NCBI GenBank assembly: GCA_902464595.1
Contig: CABQJX010000004.1
Span: forward strand, 6,553-70,552
Length of the DNA: 64,000 nucleotides
Origin: an uncultured Lachnoclostridium sp.
GTDB lineage: Bacteria > Bacillota > Clostridia > Lachnospirales > Lachnospiraceae
Direction: 5' to 3'
The notes under the pieces are model-generated. The model was not told the origin of the DNA and made no database searches. It saw only the letters and a program-made list of their open reading frames with translations. Positions 44,676 through 54,737 of the stretch are shown one piece after another (within the stretch, counting starts at the first letter, position 1; each line of letters opens with the position of its first letter). Both the position numbers and the translations under genes were made by a program.

Positions 44676-45493
44676 AGAAAAAGGTTGCGAATCCCTCATT
44701 TACAGATCATTCCCCTGCGGATCAAATTGTTATCCACAATTTTTCCGCAAAGCGCGGAAGTTTTACACTTTTTCCCCTATCCTTTACCGTAAAAAAAGGG
44801 GAAATCTTCGCTATCCTGGGCCGGACCGGTTCCGGCAAGACGGTGCTGTTAGAAGCCATCAGCGGCATGTTTCCCGGAGATACCGGAGAGATCCTTTTGG
44901 ACGGCGTCAATGTATGCCACATCCCTCTGGGAGAGAGAAAGCTGGGGCTGGTATATCAGGATTACAGCCTGTTTCCTCACATGAAGGTAAAGGACAATAT
45001 CAGCTACGGCTTGAAAATGCATGGTTTTTCCAGACAGGAACGGGAAGCGCGGGCTATGGAGCTGATGGAGCTGCTCTCCATCACCCATATCAAGGAACAA
45101 TATCCTGGCACATTAAGCGGAGGCGAAAGCCAGCGCACAGCACTGGCCAGGGCATTGGCCCTGAATCCTCAGGTTCTTTTGCTGGATGAGCCTTTTTCTG
45201 CACTGGATCCCTCCACCCGCCAATCCCTGTACAGGGAGCTGAGGAACATCCATGCCCATTTTCACTGTACCATCATCTTTGTAACCCACGATTTTTCCGA
45301 AGCCCGCACCCTGGCAGACCGGGCCGCTATCCTCTTAGAGGGAAAGCTGATGGCGGTAACGCCTGCCGGAGCGCTGGAAACAGGGTATTTTACCCCGGAA
45401 GTAAACGCCTTTCTAGGGAGAGGCGGTCAGGAGGAGCAATCCCCCCGAACCGGCCATCTGACCGAAATCAGCTATTTTTCAAAAAAAGAATAA
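44672..45493 (+). CDS. modC: molybdate ABC transporter ATPase ModC
   Basis: A 273-residue ABC ATPase with Walker A GRTGSGKT, signature LSGGESQR and Walker B VLLLDEPFSALD, and the phrase VYQDYSLFPHMKVKDNISYG. It lacks the extra C-terminal Mop domain of E. coli ModC, ending soon after the ATPase fold, as in many Firmicutes. Completes the ModABC importer. Confidence 0.88.
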   Translation: MKKKVANPSFTDHSPADQIVIHNFSAKRGSFTLFPLSFTVKKGEIFAILGRTGSGKTVLLEAISGMFPGDTGEILLDGVNVCHIPLGERKLGLVYQDYSLFPHMKVKDNISYGLKMHGFSRQEREARAMELMELLSITHIKEQYPGTLSGGESQRTALARALALNPQVLLLDEPFSALDPSTRQSLYRELRNIHAHFHCTIIFVTHDFSEARTLADRAAILLEGKLMAVTPAGALETGYFTPEVNAFLGRGGQEEQSPRTGHLTEISYFSKKE

Positions 45494-45504
45494 GGAGAAG
45501 ATTT

Positions 45505-46266
45505 ATGACCCATACAGATCCATTTGACCATTTTTATGGGGATTTAAAATCCCGTTTTCTGAACCTGCTCCAATCAAAGGGTATCTTAAAAGAGGATATT
45601 TCCATACGGACCAAGGCCCTCACCGCCGAGGAGGCCATCGGACATACGAAAAGAAAGGACTTTCCCATTATTACAGGAAAGGACGTAATGATCCAGGCAG
45701 AATGTATGGGAGCTCTCGGCCAGGCATTTACAGACGCGCCGGCTGCTTTTAAAGGAAATTTGGAGGATATCTGCGCCTTAGACCTGACAGATCCCCACAG
45801 CCGCGGCCTGTTTATTGCAGCCCTCAATGCAGTAATGAAGCATCTGGGCCTGGCCGACTGCACGGTGCACTGCCGCGACCAGGGGCCGGAGCTGTGTTCC
45901 GGTGATGCCGCCCAGTACATTTCCTCCCACTATGACCACCCATCGATCACTCTCATCGGCTACCAGCCCGCCTTGTTGGAGCGTCTCTCCAAAGACTATG
46001 AGGTACATGCTGTTGATCTGAATCCGGATAACATCGGCCAGGTGCGCTTCGGAGTTCTCATTGAAGATGGAAGAGAGCTTCGCATCACAGAACGGCTCTG
46101 CCGCCAGGCTGACCTGATCCTGTGCACCGGAAGTACCATCTGCAACGGCTCCATCCTTCATTTTCTTCCCTATAAAGAAAAAACCTTATTCTACGGCACG
46201 ACCCTGGCAGGAGCCGCCGCTCTCATGGAGCTTCCCAGGCTTTGTTTTGCCGGAAATTATCAGTAG
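45505..46266 (+). CDS. DUF364 protein (putative heavy-metal chelation domain)
   Basis: A 253-residue protein with an N-terminal DUF4213-like half (to about 110) and the DUF364 half (TLIGYQPALLERLSKDYEVHAVDLNPDNIG, ILCTGSTICNGSILHFLPY, FYGTTLAGAAALM). Family members are found beside molybdenum, tungsten or nickel transport genes; a role in metal handling is plausible but not shown. It follows modC by 11 bases and is the last gene before the terminator. Confidence 0.75.
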   Translation: MTHTDPFDHFYGDLKSRFLNLLQSKGILKEDISIRTKALTAEEAIGHTKRKDFPIITGKDVMIQAECMGALGQAFTDAPAAFKGNLEDICALDLTDPHSRGLFIAALNAVMKHLGLADCTVHCRDQGPELCSGDAAQYISSHYDHPSITLIGYQPALLERLSKDYEVHAVDLNPDNIGQVRFGVLIEDGRELRITERLCRQADLILCTGSTICNGSILHFLPYKEKTLFYGTTLAGAAALMELPRLCFAGNYQ

Positions 46267-46307
46267 GGGATCCCCCAGCGTTCCCCCAGTTCCAACTTGC
46301 AAAACCC

Positions 46308-46344
46308 GTCTCCCTAATGCTATAGTATAGGGAGACTTTATTTT
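46308..46344 (+). terminator. terminator after the mod operon
   Basis: GTCTCCCTA (46308-46316) pairs with TAGGGAGAC (46328-46336), loop of 11 bases, followed by TTTATTTT. The same bases also contain TTGCAA...TATAGT (46297-46326), a possible but overlapping promoter for the M16C peptidase gene. Confidence 0.7.
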
Positions 46345-46408
46345 GCGCATTTGAGGCCGCCAAAAAAATTGGCTCCGAAGATGCGCAGCGATCACAAGGA
46401 GGGACTAC

Positions 46409-49400
46409 ATGGCAGAACTGCCGCATACAGGCGAGGCCATCCACGGCTTCACCCTGACGGAAACCGGAAGCATACATATGCTGGGCGCTAAAACCTATTT
46501 ATTTCACCACGAGACAAGCGGCGTCCAGCTTTTATATATACAGAACCAGGACAGAGAACTGGGATTTAACCTGATCTACCGGACTCCCCAGACAGATGGA
46601 AGGGATACTTCCCACATTTTGGAACATCTTCTCCTGTCCTCCTGCAAAAAATACCCTAGCCGGGATATTTTTTTTGACATGGACAGCAAAAGCTATGCCA
46701 CCTTTATGAACGGCCTCACAGACAATACCTTCACCTGTTATCCTGTCTGTACCCAGAGCCAGAAACAGCTTTTAAAATTGATGGACGTATTTTTGTGCTG
46801 TATGGAGGAGCCGGATGCCATGGAGGATCCCTACTTTTACAAGCGGGAAGCCATCCGGTGGGAACTGGACGGCATCAAAGGCCCCCTTCAGATGCAGGGT
46901 ACAGTCCTGGGAGAAGACTGGGGCCATCTCACCGATCTTTTTGAGCAGGCTGACAGCGCCATGGCGGAAACTCTCTATGAAAATAAATCCGCCTCCTTTT
47001 TGCTTGGCCGGGCCCATCTCCACTACCGGGAGCTGTCCTTTGACCAGGCAAAGGAGGCCTTTAAGCGATGCTATCACTATTCCAACTGTCTTATCACCCT
47101 TTATGGCGATCTGGAGCTGGACTCCATATTAGAATTTTTAGACCGGGAACATCTTAGCCATTATCCTGCTGCTTCTGAAAATCTGCTGCCCGCATTCCAT
47201 GAGCCGGTAACACCAGGCTTTCGCAGGCAAACTTCCCAAAGCCCTGCTTACGCAGGAAGCCCTAAGGAACATGCCTCCGTCATCGACTATGCCATCGACC
47301 TTTCAGGCTGTAATCCTGAGGAACTTCTCTGCTGGGATTTCTTTGCCGATATGCTGGATCATGATACCTCCCCCCTCCGCCGCCATGGAAAAGAAGCTGG
47401 CCTCCATCAGATGACAGAGGTGTTTTTGGATCTTCTGCTCCCTCACCCGTCCCTGAAATTCCGCCTTCACAACGGAAATCCCGGACAGGAGGAAGGGTTC
47501 CTCTCTGTGATCCAAAAAACCCTGGAGGAGATACATCAATCCGGCCTTTCCCTTCCCCTTTATCAGGGAACGCTAAAGGAAAACCGCATGTCGGATTCCC
47601 TCACCGGCGAATCCCCTCACCTTGGCTTCGGCCTGTCAGAAGAAATCGGACGTTTTTGGAGTACCACGGGAAGAACCGACTATTTTGAACTCTATGAAAC
47701 AATGTTCCGCCAGATGGAACAGGATAAAGAACAGTGGATCATCAAGCAGCTGGCCAAACAGGCCCTGAACCCAACCGCTTCCGCCCTGGTGACTACTGTA
47801 CCTGTTCCCGGAATGGCAGAACAGATGGAAGAAGAAAGAGCTCTCTATTTGAAGGAACAGCTGGATTCTATGGATCTTCCTTCCCGGCTCCGCCTGATCG
47901 AGGAGACCAAAAAATTCCGCCGGCGCAATGCCCAGGAATGGGGCTCTATGGATTTCCTCATTGAGCCAAAGGAGCTTCCTAAACCGCCAGCCCCTCCCTC
48001 TTTTCTGAGAGAGGAATTGGAAGCTGTCACCTGCCTTACCTCCCCTTGCGCGTCCTCTGATGTAGGAAATTACCAGCTCTATTTTGACCTCAGCGGCCTG
48101 CATCCGGAGGACTGGGATTATCTGACCCTTTACCAGATGCTCCTCACAGAGCTGGACACCCCAAAGCTCACCTCGGAGCAGCAAAAACATCGGGAACAGG
48201 AGTACCTTCACGACTGTACCTTTGACGAGCTCTATCCAGAGGATGAGGCAGGTGAAATGGCCCGCCCCATGATGACCGTATGCTGGTACAGCCTGGCAAA
48301 GGATTTCGGCAAAAGTCTGGAATGTCTTCTGGATATCATGGAAGGCGGGGATTACAGCCAAAGCCATACGATTTTACAGATATTAGAAAAATATTTGCCG
48401 GATTACGATCTGTCCAGAGGAGAAAACGCCTCCTCCCTTTCCTTCACCCTGTCGGAAGCAGGGCTGCGCCGTGACTGCCGGTTCCGAAGCCTTTTAAACG
48501 GACAGGAAAACTATTATTTTCTCAAGGAAACGGCCCGGCGCTTAAAGGAAGAACCGGATTTTGGAATGGTTCTGTCCCAAAGGCTCCGGTCCATAGCAGA
48601 GACTATTTTACGCCAGGAACACATGGTTTTTCTGGCAGCTGCTCCCCAGGATTTTCTGGGAGTTATTAAAGCAGAAGTTAAAAAACAGCTGACTCCCCTC
48701 AGGGATAAAGCGCCTCTTATAAAACCGGTTCCCCAGGCCATCGCCCTTCCTTCCCTTCCCAGACGGCTGGCTGTGTGCGTAGACATTTCCAGCCAGGAGA
48801 CCCGTCTCACCGCCAGCTGGAAAGCAAGAAGGTGCTCCGATGCCGCCGCAAGAGGTCTTTCCCCGGCCGCCTCCGGAAGCATTTCCCCAGAGGCTGCCTG
48901 GCCCGCCTTTAAAGGACGCTATCTCCCCTTTCTTATGGCTGCCTCGGACAAATATATCAAACCAGCTGTCCGCTATCAGAGAGGGGCCTATGACAGCGGC
49001 ATCGATTTCTACCTTCCAGCCGGCTGTTTTTCTCTATGGAGCACTGCAGATCCTCAGGTGAGCTCCACCTTAAAACTGTTTTTGGACACAGGAAAACAGC
49101 TGATGAACCTCTCCTTAACTCAAAAGGAGTTAGACGGCTATATTTTAAACGCCTACTCTCAGGCACTTCCTCCCTGCGGAGACTTAAATGAGCGTATGAG
49201 ACACATGCGCCGAAGCCTGGCAGGAATAGACAGCCTGGCCATCAATGAAATGATCGAGGATATTAAAAATGCCAGGATCTGCCATCAAAAAGAGGCAGCC
49301 CTGGCCATTGACCGGCTGTTGCAGTCCGGTTTTATTGTAACAGTAGGAAATGAAACCCAGATCCGAAAAGAATCCAGTTTCTTTGATCAGGTGACGGCGT

Positions 49401-49411
49401 ATCACAGCTGA
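46409..49411 (+). CDS. M16C-family zinc metallopeptidase (PreP-like)
   Basis: A 1000-residue insulinase-superfamily peptidase. The inverted zinc motif HILEH (His69, Glu72, His73) is present, and the third ligand is probably the Glu in QGTVLGEDWGH around residue 170. Two tandem M16 halves fill the length, as in PreP and Cym1; these enzymes degrade short peptides in an internal chamber. No signal peptide. A Pro/Ser/Ala-rich stretch near residues 805-830 looks like a linker. CACAAGGAGG precedes the ATG. Downstream two overlapping hairpins span its stop codon. Confidence 0.88.
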   Translation: MAELPHTGEAIHGFTLTETGSIHMLGAKTYLFHHETSGVQLLYIQNQDRELGFNLIYRTPQTDGRDTSHILEHLLLSSCKKYPSRDIFFDMDSKSYATFMNGLTDNTFTCYPVCTQSQKQLLKLMDVFLCCMEEPDAMEDPYFYKREAIRWELDGIKGPLQMQGTVLGEDWGHLTDLFEQADSAMAETLYENKSASFLLGRAHLHYRELSFDQAKEAFKRCYHYSNCLITLYGDLELDSILEFLDREHLSHYPAASENLLPAFHEPVTPGFRRQTSQSPAYAGSPKEHASVIDYAIDLSGCNPEELLCWDFFADMLDHDTSPLRRHGKEAGLHQMTEVFLDLLLPHPSLKFRLHNGNPGQEEGFLSVIQKTLEEIHQSGLSLPLYQGTLKENRMSDSLTGESPHLGFGLSEEIGRFWSTTGRTDYFELYETMFRQMEQDKEQWIIKQLAKQALNPTASALVTTVPVPGMAEQMEEERALYLKEQLDSMDLPSRLRLIEETKKFRRRNAQEWGSMDFLIEPKELPKPPAPPSFLREELEAVTCLTSPCASSDVGNYQLYFDLSGLHPEDWDYLTLYQMLLTELDTPKLTSEQQKHREQEYLHDCTFDELYPEDEAGEMARPMMTVCWYSLAKDFGKSLECLLDIMEGGDYSQSHTILQILEKYLPDYDLSRGENASSLSFTLSEAGLRRDCRFRSLLNGQENYYFLKETARRLKEEPDFGMVLSQRLRSIAETILRQEHMVFLAAAPQDFLGVIKAEVKKQLTPLRDKAPLIKPVPQAIALPSLPRRLAVCVDISSQETRLTASWKARRCSDAAARGLSPAASGSISPEAAWPAFKGRYLPFLMAASDKYIKPAVRYQRGAYDSGIDFYLPAGCFSLWSTADPQVSSTLKLFLDTGKQLMNLSLTQKELDGYILNAYSQALPPCGDLNERMRHMRRSLAGIDSLAINEMIEDIKNARICHQKEAALAIDRLLQSGFIVTVGNETQIRKESSFFDQVTAYHS

Positions 49412-49435
49412 TACGCCGCTCCCGGAAGGGAGCGG
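49396..49435. other. two mutually exclusive hairpins at the end of the peptidase gene
   Basis: GGCGTATCA (49396-49404) pairs with TGATACGCC (49409-49417), loop CAGC; CCGCTCCC (49416-49423) pairs with GGGAGCGG (49428-49435), loop GGAA. They share bases 49416-49417. No T-tract follows, so this is not a standard terminator. Confidence 0.7.
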
Positions 49436-49456
49436 AAGGAACCGAAGGGGATCCCT

Positions 49457-50809
49457 TTAACCGATACCCCCATATAAGATTCCCAAAACAAATACGATCA
49501 CGGACAACGGCACATAAACGTATTTTGCCAAAGGTCCGAAATAAGCGCCTACTGACTTATTTCTCCCCTCTTCCAGCTCTTTCTCAATCTCTTTGTATCC
49601 CAGAATATAGTAAATGGACACTGCGCCCAGCACCGCACCGAAGGGTACGACAATAATGGTGATAAAGTCCATCCAGGATCCTACCTTCGGCTCTGCCTCC
49701 AGGAAGATTCCCACAAGAAGGGCCAGACCGCCGCAAAGAGCCACTGCCGCCTTTCTTGGAAGCTTAAAGCGTGTCTGCCATGACTCGCTTACGGCCTCAA
49801 ACATGTTGATCAGGCTGGTAATCCCCGCAAAAGCTACGGACAGGAAGAACAGCGCGGAGAAAAACTGTCCCATAGGCATCTGCCTGAAAATATTGGGCAG
49901 AGTGATAAACATAAGAGGCGGGCCTGCATTTGGCTCAATATTAAAGGCAAATACCGCAGGCATGATCGCCAGCGCTGCCATCATAGCGGCCACTGTATCA
50001 AAAAATGCAGTGCGGATGGATGCCTTTGGTATATCCTCTGTCTTTGACAGGTAGGTTCCGTAAACGATCATACCTGATCCTGTGATGGACAGGGAGAAAA
50101 AGGCCTGCCCCATAGCCATAACCCATGTGTCTACCTTTAACAGCTCTCCCCAATCCGGTGTAAAGAGAAATTTATACCCTTCCACTGCTCCTGGAAGGAA
50201 GGCTACACGGATTGCCAAAATGGCAAAAAGAACAAAAAATGCAGGCATCATTACCTTGTTGATCTTCTCAATCCCCTTTGTCGCCCCGAACATCAAAATC
50301 CCTGCCGCTGTGGCGATCACCAGCACATGCCACGGGATACTGCCAAAATTCCCGGTTGCCTGGGAAAAATACGCTGCTGCGTCTGTGGTTATGATCGCTC
50401 CTGTAAGGGAACCTGCCAGGGAACGGACCACCCATCCCACGATAACGGCGTACCCGATGGCAATGCCTAACGATCCCATAAGGGGGATCCAGGCGAGGAT
50501 ATATCCCAGCTTACCTTTTCCGATCTTGTTCCAACAATATTCATAGGCCCCCAATGTGCCTGTGCCGGCCCTGCGGCCAATGGCAAATTCTGCTGACAGC
50601 CCTACCAGGCCAAACAACACAATAAACAGGATATAGGGAACCAGAAACGCCCCGCCGCCATACTGTCCCAGGCGGTAAGGAAACATCCATATATTCCCCA
50701 TTCCCACTGCTGATCCCACGCAGGCCAGCACAAAACCGATACTGCTTCCAAAGCCGCCGTTCTGATGCACGCCTCCCTGATGGGACTCTGTTTTTTTCTG
50801 TCTGCTCAT
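49457..50809 (-). CDS. sodium-dependent neurotransmitter:amino-acid symporter (NSS/SNF family)
   Basis: A 450-residue membrane transporter with about 11-12 helices. The NSS opening GSSIGFVLACVGSAVGMGNIWMFPYRL, then GGGAFLVPYIL, and the later TDEDIPK-like region match bacterial LeuT relatives that couple Na+ to amino acid uptake. The substrate cannot be assigned. AAAGGAG precedes the ATG. It converges with the M16C peptidase gene and faces the iron-type importer on the same strand. Confidence 0.9.
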   Translation of the reverse strand: MSRQKKTESHQGGVHQNGGFGSSIGFVLACVGSAVGMGNIWMFPYRLGQYGGGAFLVPYILFIVLFGLVGLSAEFAIGRRAGTGTLGAYEYCWNKIGKGKLGYILAWIPLMGSLGIAIGYAVIVGWVVRSLAGSLTGAIITTDAAAYFSQATGNFGSIPWHVLVIATAAGILMFGATKGIEKINKVMMPAFFVLFAILAIRVAFLPGAVEGYKFLFTPDWGELLKVDTWVMAMGQAFFSLSITGSGMIVYGTYLSKTEDIPKASIRTAFFDTVAAMMAALAIMPAVFAFNIEPNAGPPLMFITLPNIFRQMPMGQFFSALFFLSVAFAGITSLINMFEAVSESWQTRFKLPRKAAVALCGGLALLVGIFLEAEPKVGSWMDFITIIVVPFGAVLGAVSIYYILGYKEIEKELEEGRNKSVGAYFGPLAKYVYVPLSVIVFVLGILYGGIG

Positions 50810-50988
50810 CGCTTCTCCTTTTACTTGAGTTTCCGCATTTTTCTGTCAATCCTTCCACCTATTCTGTCCACAGTGGAAAGACACTCCTACTATACTACTC
50901 CATTTAACTCAATTAGTCAAAGCTTTAAAGCAAAAAAGTTATCCCATCCAAGCAAAAAGCTGCTGCCACGACTATCCCAGGCAGCTTC

Positions 50989-51747
50989 TTATGGCTTGAT
51001 GACCTTAAGCAGCTTCCCATCCTCGGTCCAGATCAGGCTCTCCAGATCCATAAAACGGGACACAAACTCGTTGGCCGGGTGGGCGCACAGATCCCTGGGG
51101 CGGTCATTCTGAACCAGCTCTCCCTGATCCATGATGGCAATGCGGTCCGCCAGGATAATGGCCTCCTCCTGATCGTGGGTCACAAATACCATGGTCATTC
51201 CCAGCTCCTGCTGGAGCCGTTTTAACTCCACTCTCATTTTCGTGCGGAGCGCTGCATCCAGGCTGCAGAAGGGCTCGTCCAAAAGGCAAAGCTTTGGCTC
51301 CACAATAAGGGCTCTTGCAAGGGCAACTCTCTGCTGCTGCCCTCCGCTGATCTCCTGGATCCGGGCGGAGGCATAATCGGACAGCCCTACCATCTCCAAA
51401 TAGCGAAGTCCCCGTTTTCTGGCCTCCTCTCCCCGTATCCCGCGGAATTTCAGCCCATAGACTACGTTTTGAAGCACCGTCATGTGGGGAAATAATCCAT
51501 AGGACTGAAAGACCGTGGTCACAGGACGGCGTTCCGGCGGGATATGGGTAATGTCCTCCCCGTCCAGACGTACCGTCCCCTCATCAGGGGTCAAAAAACC
51601 TCCGATCATATTCAGGGTAGTTGTCTTTCCGCATCCGGAAGATCCCAGTATGCACAGAAGCTGTCCCTGCTCCAGAGTCAGGGACAGATCCCGCACCACC
51701 TGTTTTCCGTCAAAATTCTTTTTTAAATGGCTTAACTCAAGATACAC
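50989..51747 (-). CDS. Fe(III)/spermidine-type ABC transporter ATPase
   Basis: A 252-residue ABC ATPase of the FbpC/PotA type: Walker A GSSGCGKT (residues 35-42), signature ISGGQQQR and Walker B LCLLDEPF. The C-terminal extension of PotA/FbpC is short. It overlaps the permease gene by 11 bases. With the FbpA-like lipoprotein upstream it probably imports ferric iron, or another oxyanion or cation; substrate is not certain. Confidence 0.82.
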   Translation of the reverse strand: MYLELSHLKKNFDGKQVVRDLSLTLEQGQLLCILGSSGCGKTTTLNMIGGFLTPDEGTVRLDGEDITHIPPERRPVTTVFQSYGLFPHMTVLQNVVYGLKFRGIRGEEARKRGLRYLEMVGLSDYASARIQEISGGQQQRVALARALIVEPKLCLLDEPFCSLDAALRTKMRVELKRLQQELGMTMVFVTHDQEEAIILADRIAIMDQGELVQNDRPRDLCAHPANEFVSRFMDLESLIWTEDGKLLKVIKP

Positions 51748-53419
51748 GTCGCTTACCTGCCTTCCATGTGATGAAATAGACCAGCCCCTCCACTGCCAGC
51801 ACCACCAGAATAATAAAGGCAGCGATCAGGGAGGCCAGGGCATACTCGCCTGTATACACGGCGTCAAACAGCTGGAACACTGCCAGCTTGCGGGCCGGGT
51901 CAATAAGAAAGATGATCGCCCCAGCAGTGGTCATACTGCTGGAAAAATTATATACAAAGCAGCTTAAAAATGCTGGCTTTAACCCTGGAAGGATCACGGT
52001 TCCCAATATGGACAGCTGCCCTCCTCCCAGATCCCGCACGGCCTTTTCCTGATCCTTTGGAACCTGGGTCAGAGTGGCGGAGCATATCTTTGTAGCTGTG
52101 GGAAGCTGCTTAAACAGCATATTGGCAATAACAATAAAGGCCGTTCCCGTCAGCCTCATGGGCGGTGAATTAAAAGCCAGGATATAACCGATCCCAAAGC
52201 AGGTTCCTGGAAGCATGTAGGGAAGAGTTACCAGGCAGTCAAAGGCATTCCTTCCCGGAACCTTTCGCCGCTCCATATAATAGGCAAACAGCATAGCAAA
52301 CAGCGTTCCTGCAAAGGACACAATCAGCGCATAAGCCACACTGCGTCCCATGGTACTGAGATCCCGCTCCACCATCTGTCTCAGATACCGGGTCGTAAAC
52401 GAATACACGCCCTTCGTGGTTTTTAAGAAACCTGACAGAAAGATGCATCCGTACTGCAGCGCCATCATCACAAAAAACAGGATGCTGGCCAGATTTACCA
52501 AATGGCCTGCCAGGCCGCATTTTCTCATAGAAAGATCCAGGCGTTCCTGTCTTCCCCTGCCTCCCGGCATCATCCGCTCTGACTGTCCCATAAGACGGCG
52601 GTACAGGAAAAAAGCAGCGATGGAAGGGATCAAAAGCACCATATTCATGGCAGAAGCTTTCTCCAGATTGGAATAGCCTACCAGCTGAAGATAGATTTCA
52701 GACGCAATGGTGCTGAAGCGCCCTCCGATGATCACGGGCGTCCCGAAATCAGCCAAGGAACGCACAAAGGAAAGCAAAAGGGCCACCAGGATACCTGGCC
52801 GCATAAGAGGCAGGACAATGTCCTTTAAAATGTCTTTTGGAGCTGCTCCCAGATCCCTGGCAGAACGCAGGCTGTCCCCGTCCAGCTTTGTAAGGATCCC
52901 TGTGAGGAACAGCGCGTTTAAGGGCACAAAGGAAAGGCTCTGCATCAGGATCACGCCCCAGCAGTTGTAGGGATCCCAGCTGATCCCCAACAGGCGGTAG
53001 GTGATCCAGCCCCTCCGCCCATAGAGCTGGATGTATGCTAAGGAGGACACAAAGGGTGGAGATACCATAGTGACCAAAAGAAGAGCCATGCAGGCCGCCT
53101 TTACAGCACCTCTGCTGGATGCTAAAAAGATAGCCGCAGCGGTGGAAAACAAGGTACATAAAAGGGCGGCACACACTCCCGTAAAAACACTGTTCCACAG
53201 GTTCGTTCCATACTGGCTCCACACTGCCTCATAGGCGGCCAAACCCACCTTTTCTCCATCCCATAGGCTTTTTACCAGTATACAGACCATAGGCCACAGC
53301 ACAAAAAGGAGTACGGAGCCCAAAAGGCCAAGGAGGATCACCTTATCTGCCCCATACCCCGCTATGCGCAAAAGGGGCAGCTTTTGCACTGCCCCTTTCT
53401 TCATACTGCGGCTATTCAT
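51737..53419 (-). CDS. FbpB-type double-domain ABC permease
   Basis: A 560-residue permease made of two fused halves of six helices. Two coupling loops are visible: LRSARDLGAAPKDILKDIV and KAVRDLGGGQLSILGTVI. This duplication is typical of ferric and related family permeases. It starts 8 bases inside the SBP stop region (ATGAATAG) and overlaps the ATPase by 11, so the three genes form a tight operon. Confidence 0.85.
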   Translation of the reverse strand: MNSRSMKKGAVQKLPLLRIAGYGADKVILLGLLGSVLLFVLWPMVCILVKSLWDGEKVGLAAYEAVWSQYGTNLWNSVFTGVCAALLCTLFSTAAAIFLASSRGAVKAACMALLLVTMVSPPFVSSLAYIQLYGRRGWITYRLLGISWDPYNCWGVILMQSLSFVPLNALFLTGILTKLDGDSLRSARDLGAAPKDILKDIVLPLMRPGILVALLLSFVRSLADFGTPVIIGGRFSTIASEIYLQLVGYSNLEKASAMNMVLLIPSIAAFFLYRRLMGQSERMMPGGRGRQERLDLSMRKCGLAGHLVNLASILFFVMMALQYGCIFLSGFLKTTKGVYSFTTRYLRQMVERDLSTMGRSVAYALIVSFAGTLFAMLFAYYMERRKVPGRNAFDCLVTLPYMLPGTCFGIGYILAFNSPPMRLTGTAFIVIANMLFKQLPTATKICSATLTQVPKDQEKAVRDLGGGQLSILGTVILPGLKPAFLSCFVYNFSSSMTTAGAIIFLIDPARKLAVFQLFDAVYTGEYALASLIAAFIILVVLAVEGLVYFITWKAGKRRVS

Positions 53420-54572
53420 TTGCCGCCTTATCTCCCATCATTGCCTCAAATTTTTCCAGGATTTCTGTACGCTTTGCTCCAAACAAGGACAGATCCTCCT
53501 CCATCAGGATACTCTCGTCATAGCTCAGCTCCAGTCCCTCGATCGAAGGCTTAACTGTCTTGATACCATTCTTCTGGTCGATTTCTGCCAGCTGTCTTAA
53601 ATTGTCATCACTGCTGAACAGCCACTCAATGAAATACTTGGCAGCGTCCACATTCTCTGCATTCTTAAATGCAGCTACACCTTCCGGAACCCACGGAATA
53701 CCGTCAGTAGGGTATACAATTGATACGTCGTATTCATCTAACAGAGCTTCAATCGTTCCGTCGATGAAGGTAATTCCAATGGCATACTCGTCAGAGGTCA
53801 CTTTATTCTTCGGGTCAGAACCCCGCTTTGCATAGTAAGCAATGTTCTTGTTCAGGCCCTCAAAATAAGCCCATCCATCTTCCTCTCCCTTTGTCTGGAG
53901 AAGGGCGTTTACAACCGCATAGTTGGTTCCTGATACAGCTGGATTGGACATGATGATCTCGCCTTCATACTGAGCGTCTGTCAGATCGTCCCAGCTGGCC
54001 GGAGCCTCTAAGCCCAGCTCCTCCATAATGCCGTTATTTAACAGAAAGCCTACAATCGTGATTCCTTTGGAATACCAGTATCCTTCGGAATCCTTAAAGC
54101 CCTCTGCCAGATCCTTGGAAGCCTCAAAATTCACCTGCTCCAACAGACCGTCATCCTTGGCACTCATAAACGCATCAATACCGCCTCCGAACCACAGATC
54201 TGCGGAAGGGGTTCCGCCCTCGGCTCTCAGCTTGGAAAGCACCTCGCCGGAGGACATGGACAGGACTTCTACCTTTACGCCGGTCTCCTCTGTAAATTTA
54301 TCGAATAAAGGGCCGTAAGCATCGCCGGTAGCTACCACCTTCATTGTACCGGAAAGCTCAGGAGCTTCCTTTGCCTCTGCGCTGCTCTCAGCCTCCGTCT
54401 CTTTCGCCTCAGTTTCCTCTGCCTTTGTCTCTTCTGCCTTTGTTTCAGCCGCTGTAGTCTCTGCCCCAGTCGTCTCTGCCGCGCTGGCAGCCTTATCTGC
54501 ACCGCCGCCGCATGCAGTGAGGGAAGCGGTCATAGCCGCTGCCATGAAAAGGGCAATGGTTCTTTTCTTCAT
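53412..54572 (-). CDS. Fe(III)-type ABC substrate-binding lipoprotein (FbpA/AfuA-like)
   Basis: A 386-residue lipoprotein (lipobox LTAC, Cys21). A strongly repetitive Glu/Thr/Ala-rich linker (about 30-70, units such as TKAEE and AETT) precedes the core: MKVVATGDAYGPLFDKF, ADLWFGGGIDAFMSAKDDGLLE, PAVSGTNYAVVNALLQ, IDGTIEALLDEY. This is the FbpA/AfuA/thiamine-like class. Ferric iron is the likely ligand but 2-aminoethylphosphonate or others cannot be excluded. AAGGAGG precedes the ATG at 54572; a longer version would bury the lipobox. A perfect promoter lies upstream. Confidence 0.85.
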   Translation of the reverse strand: MKKRTIALFMAAAMTASLTACGGGADKAASAAETTGAETTAAETKAEETKAEETEAKETEAESSAEAKEAPELSGTMKVVATGDAYGPLFDKFTEETGVKVEVLSMSSGEVLSKLRAEGGTPSADLWFGGGIDAFMSAKDDGLLEQVNFEASKDLAEGFKDSEGYWYSKGITIVGFLLNNGIMEELGLEAPASWDDLTDAQYEGEIIMSNPAVSGTNYAVVNALLQTKGEEDGWAYFEGLNKNIAYYAKRGSDPKNKVTSDEYAIGITFIDGTIEALLDEYDVSIVYPTDGIPWVPEGVAAFKNAENVDAAKYFIEWLFSSDDNLRQLAEIDQKNGIKTVKPSIEGLELSYDESILMEEDLSLFGAKRTEILEKFEAMMGDKAANE

Positions 54573-54737
54573 AATCCTTGATTCCTCCTTATTTTTTATC
54601 GCTGTCCAGTCATGGGCCTTTACGGCCCCTGCCATTTTTTCTGTTCCATCTCAGCTATGCTCTTGTATAAACTTATCCCAGCATAAAAAGACGGAATCCT
54701 TAGGAAATGACATCAGGACAGTAATTTCCAGTTTCAA

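Noticed and set aside
46297..46326. TTGCAA...TATAGT promoter for the M16C gene
   Set aside because: Overlaps a good terminator hairpin completely; the TATAGT lies inside the loop and stem, so it was not listed as a separate promoter.
47636..48367. A 243-codon open frame opposite the M16C gene
   Set aside because: Shadow of the peptidase; no recognisable protein pattern.
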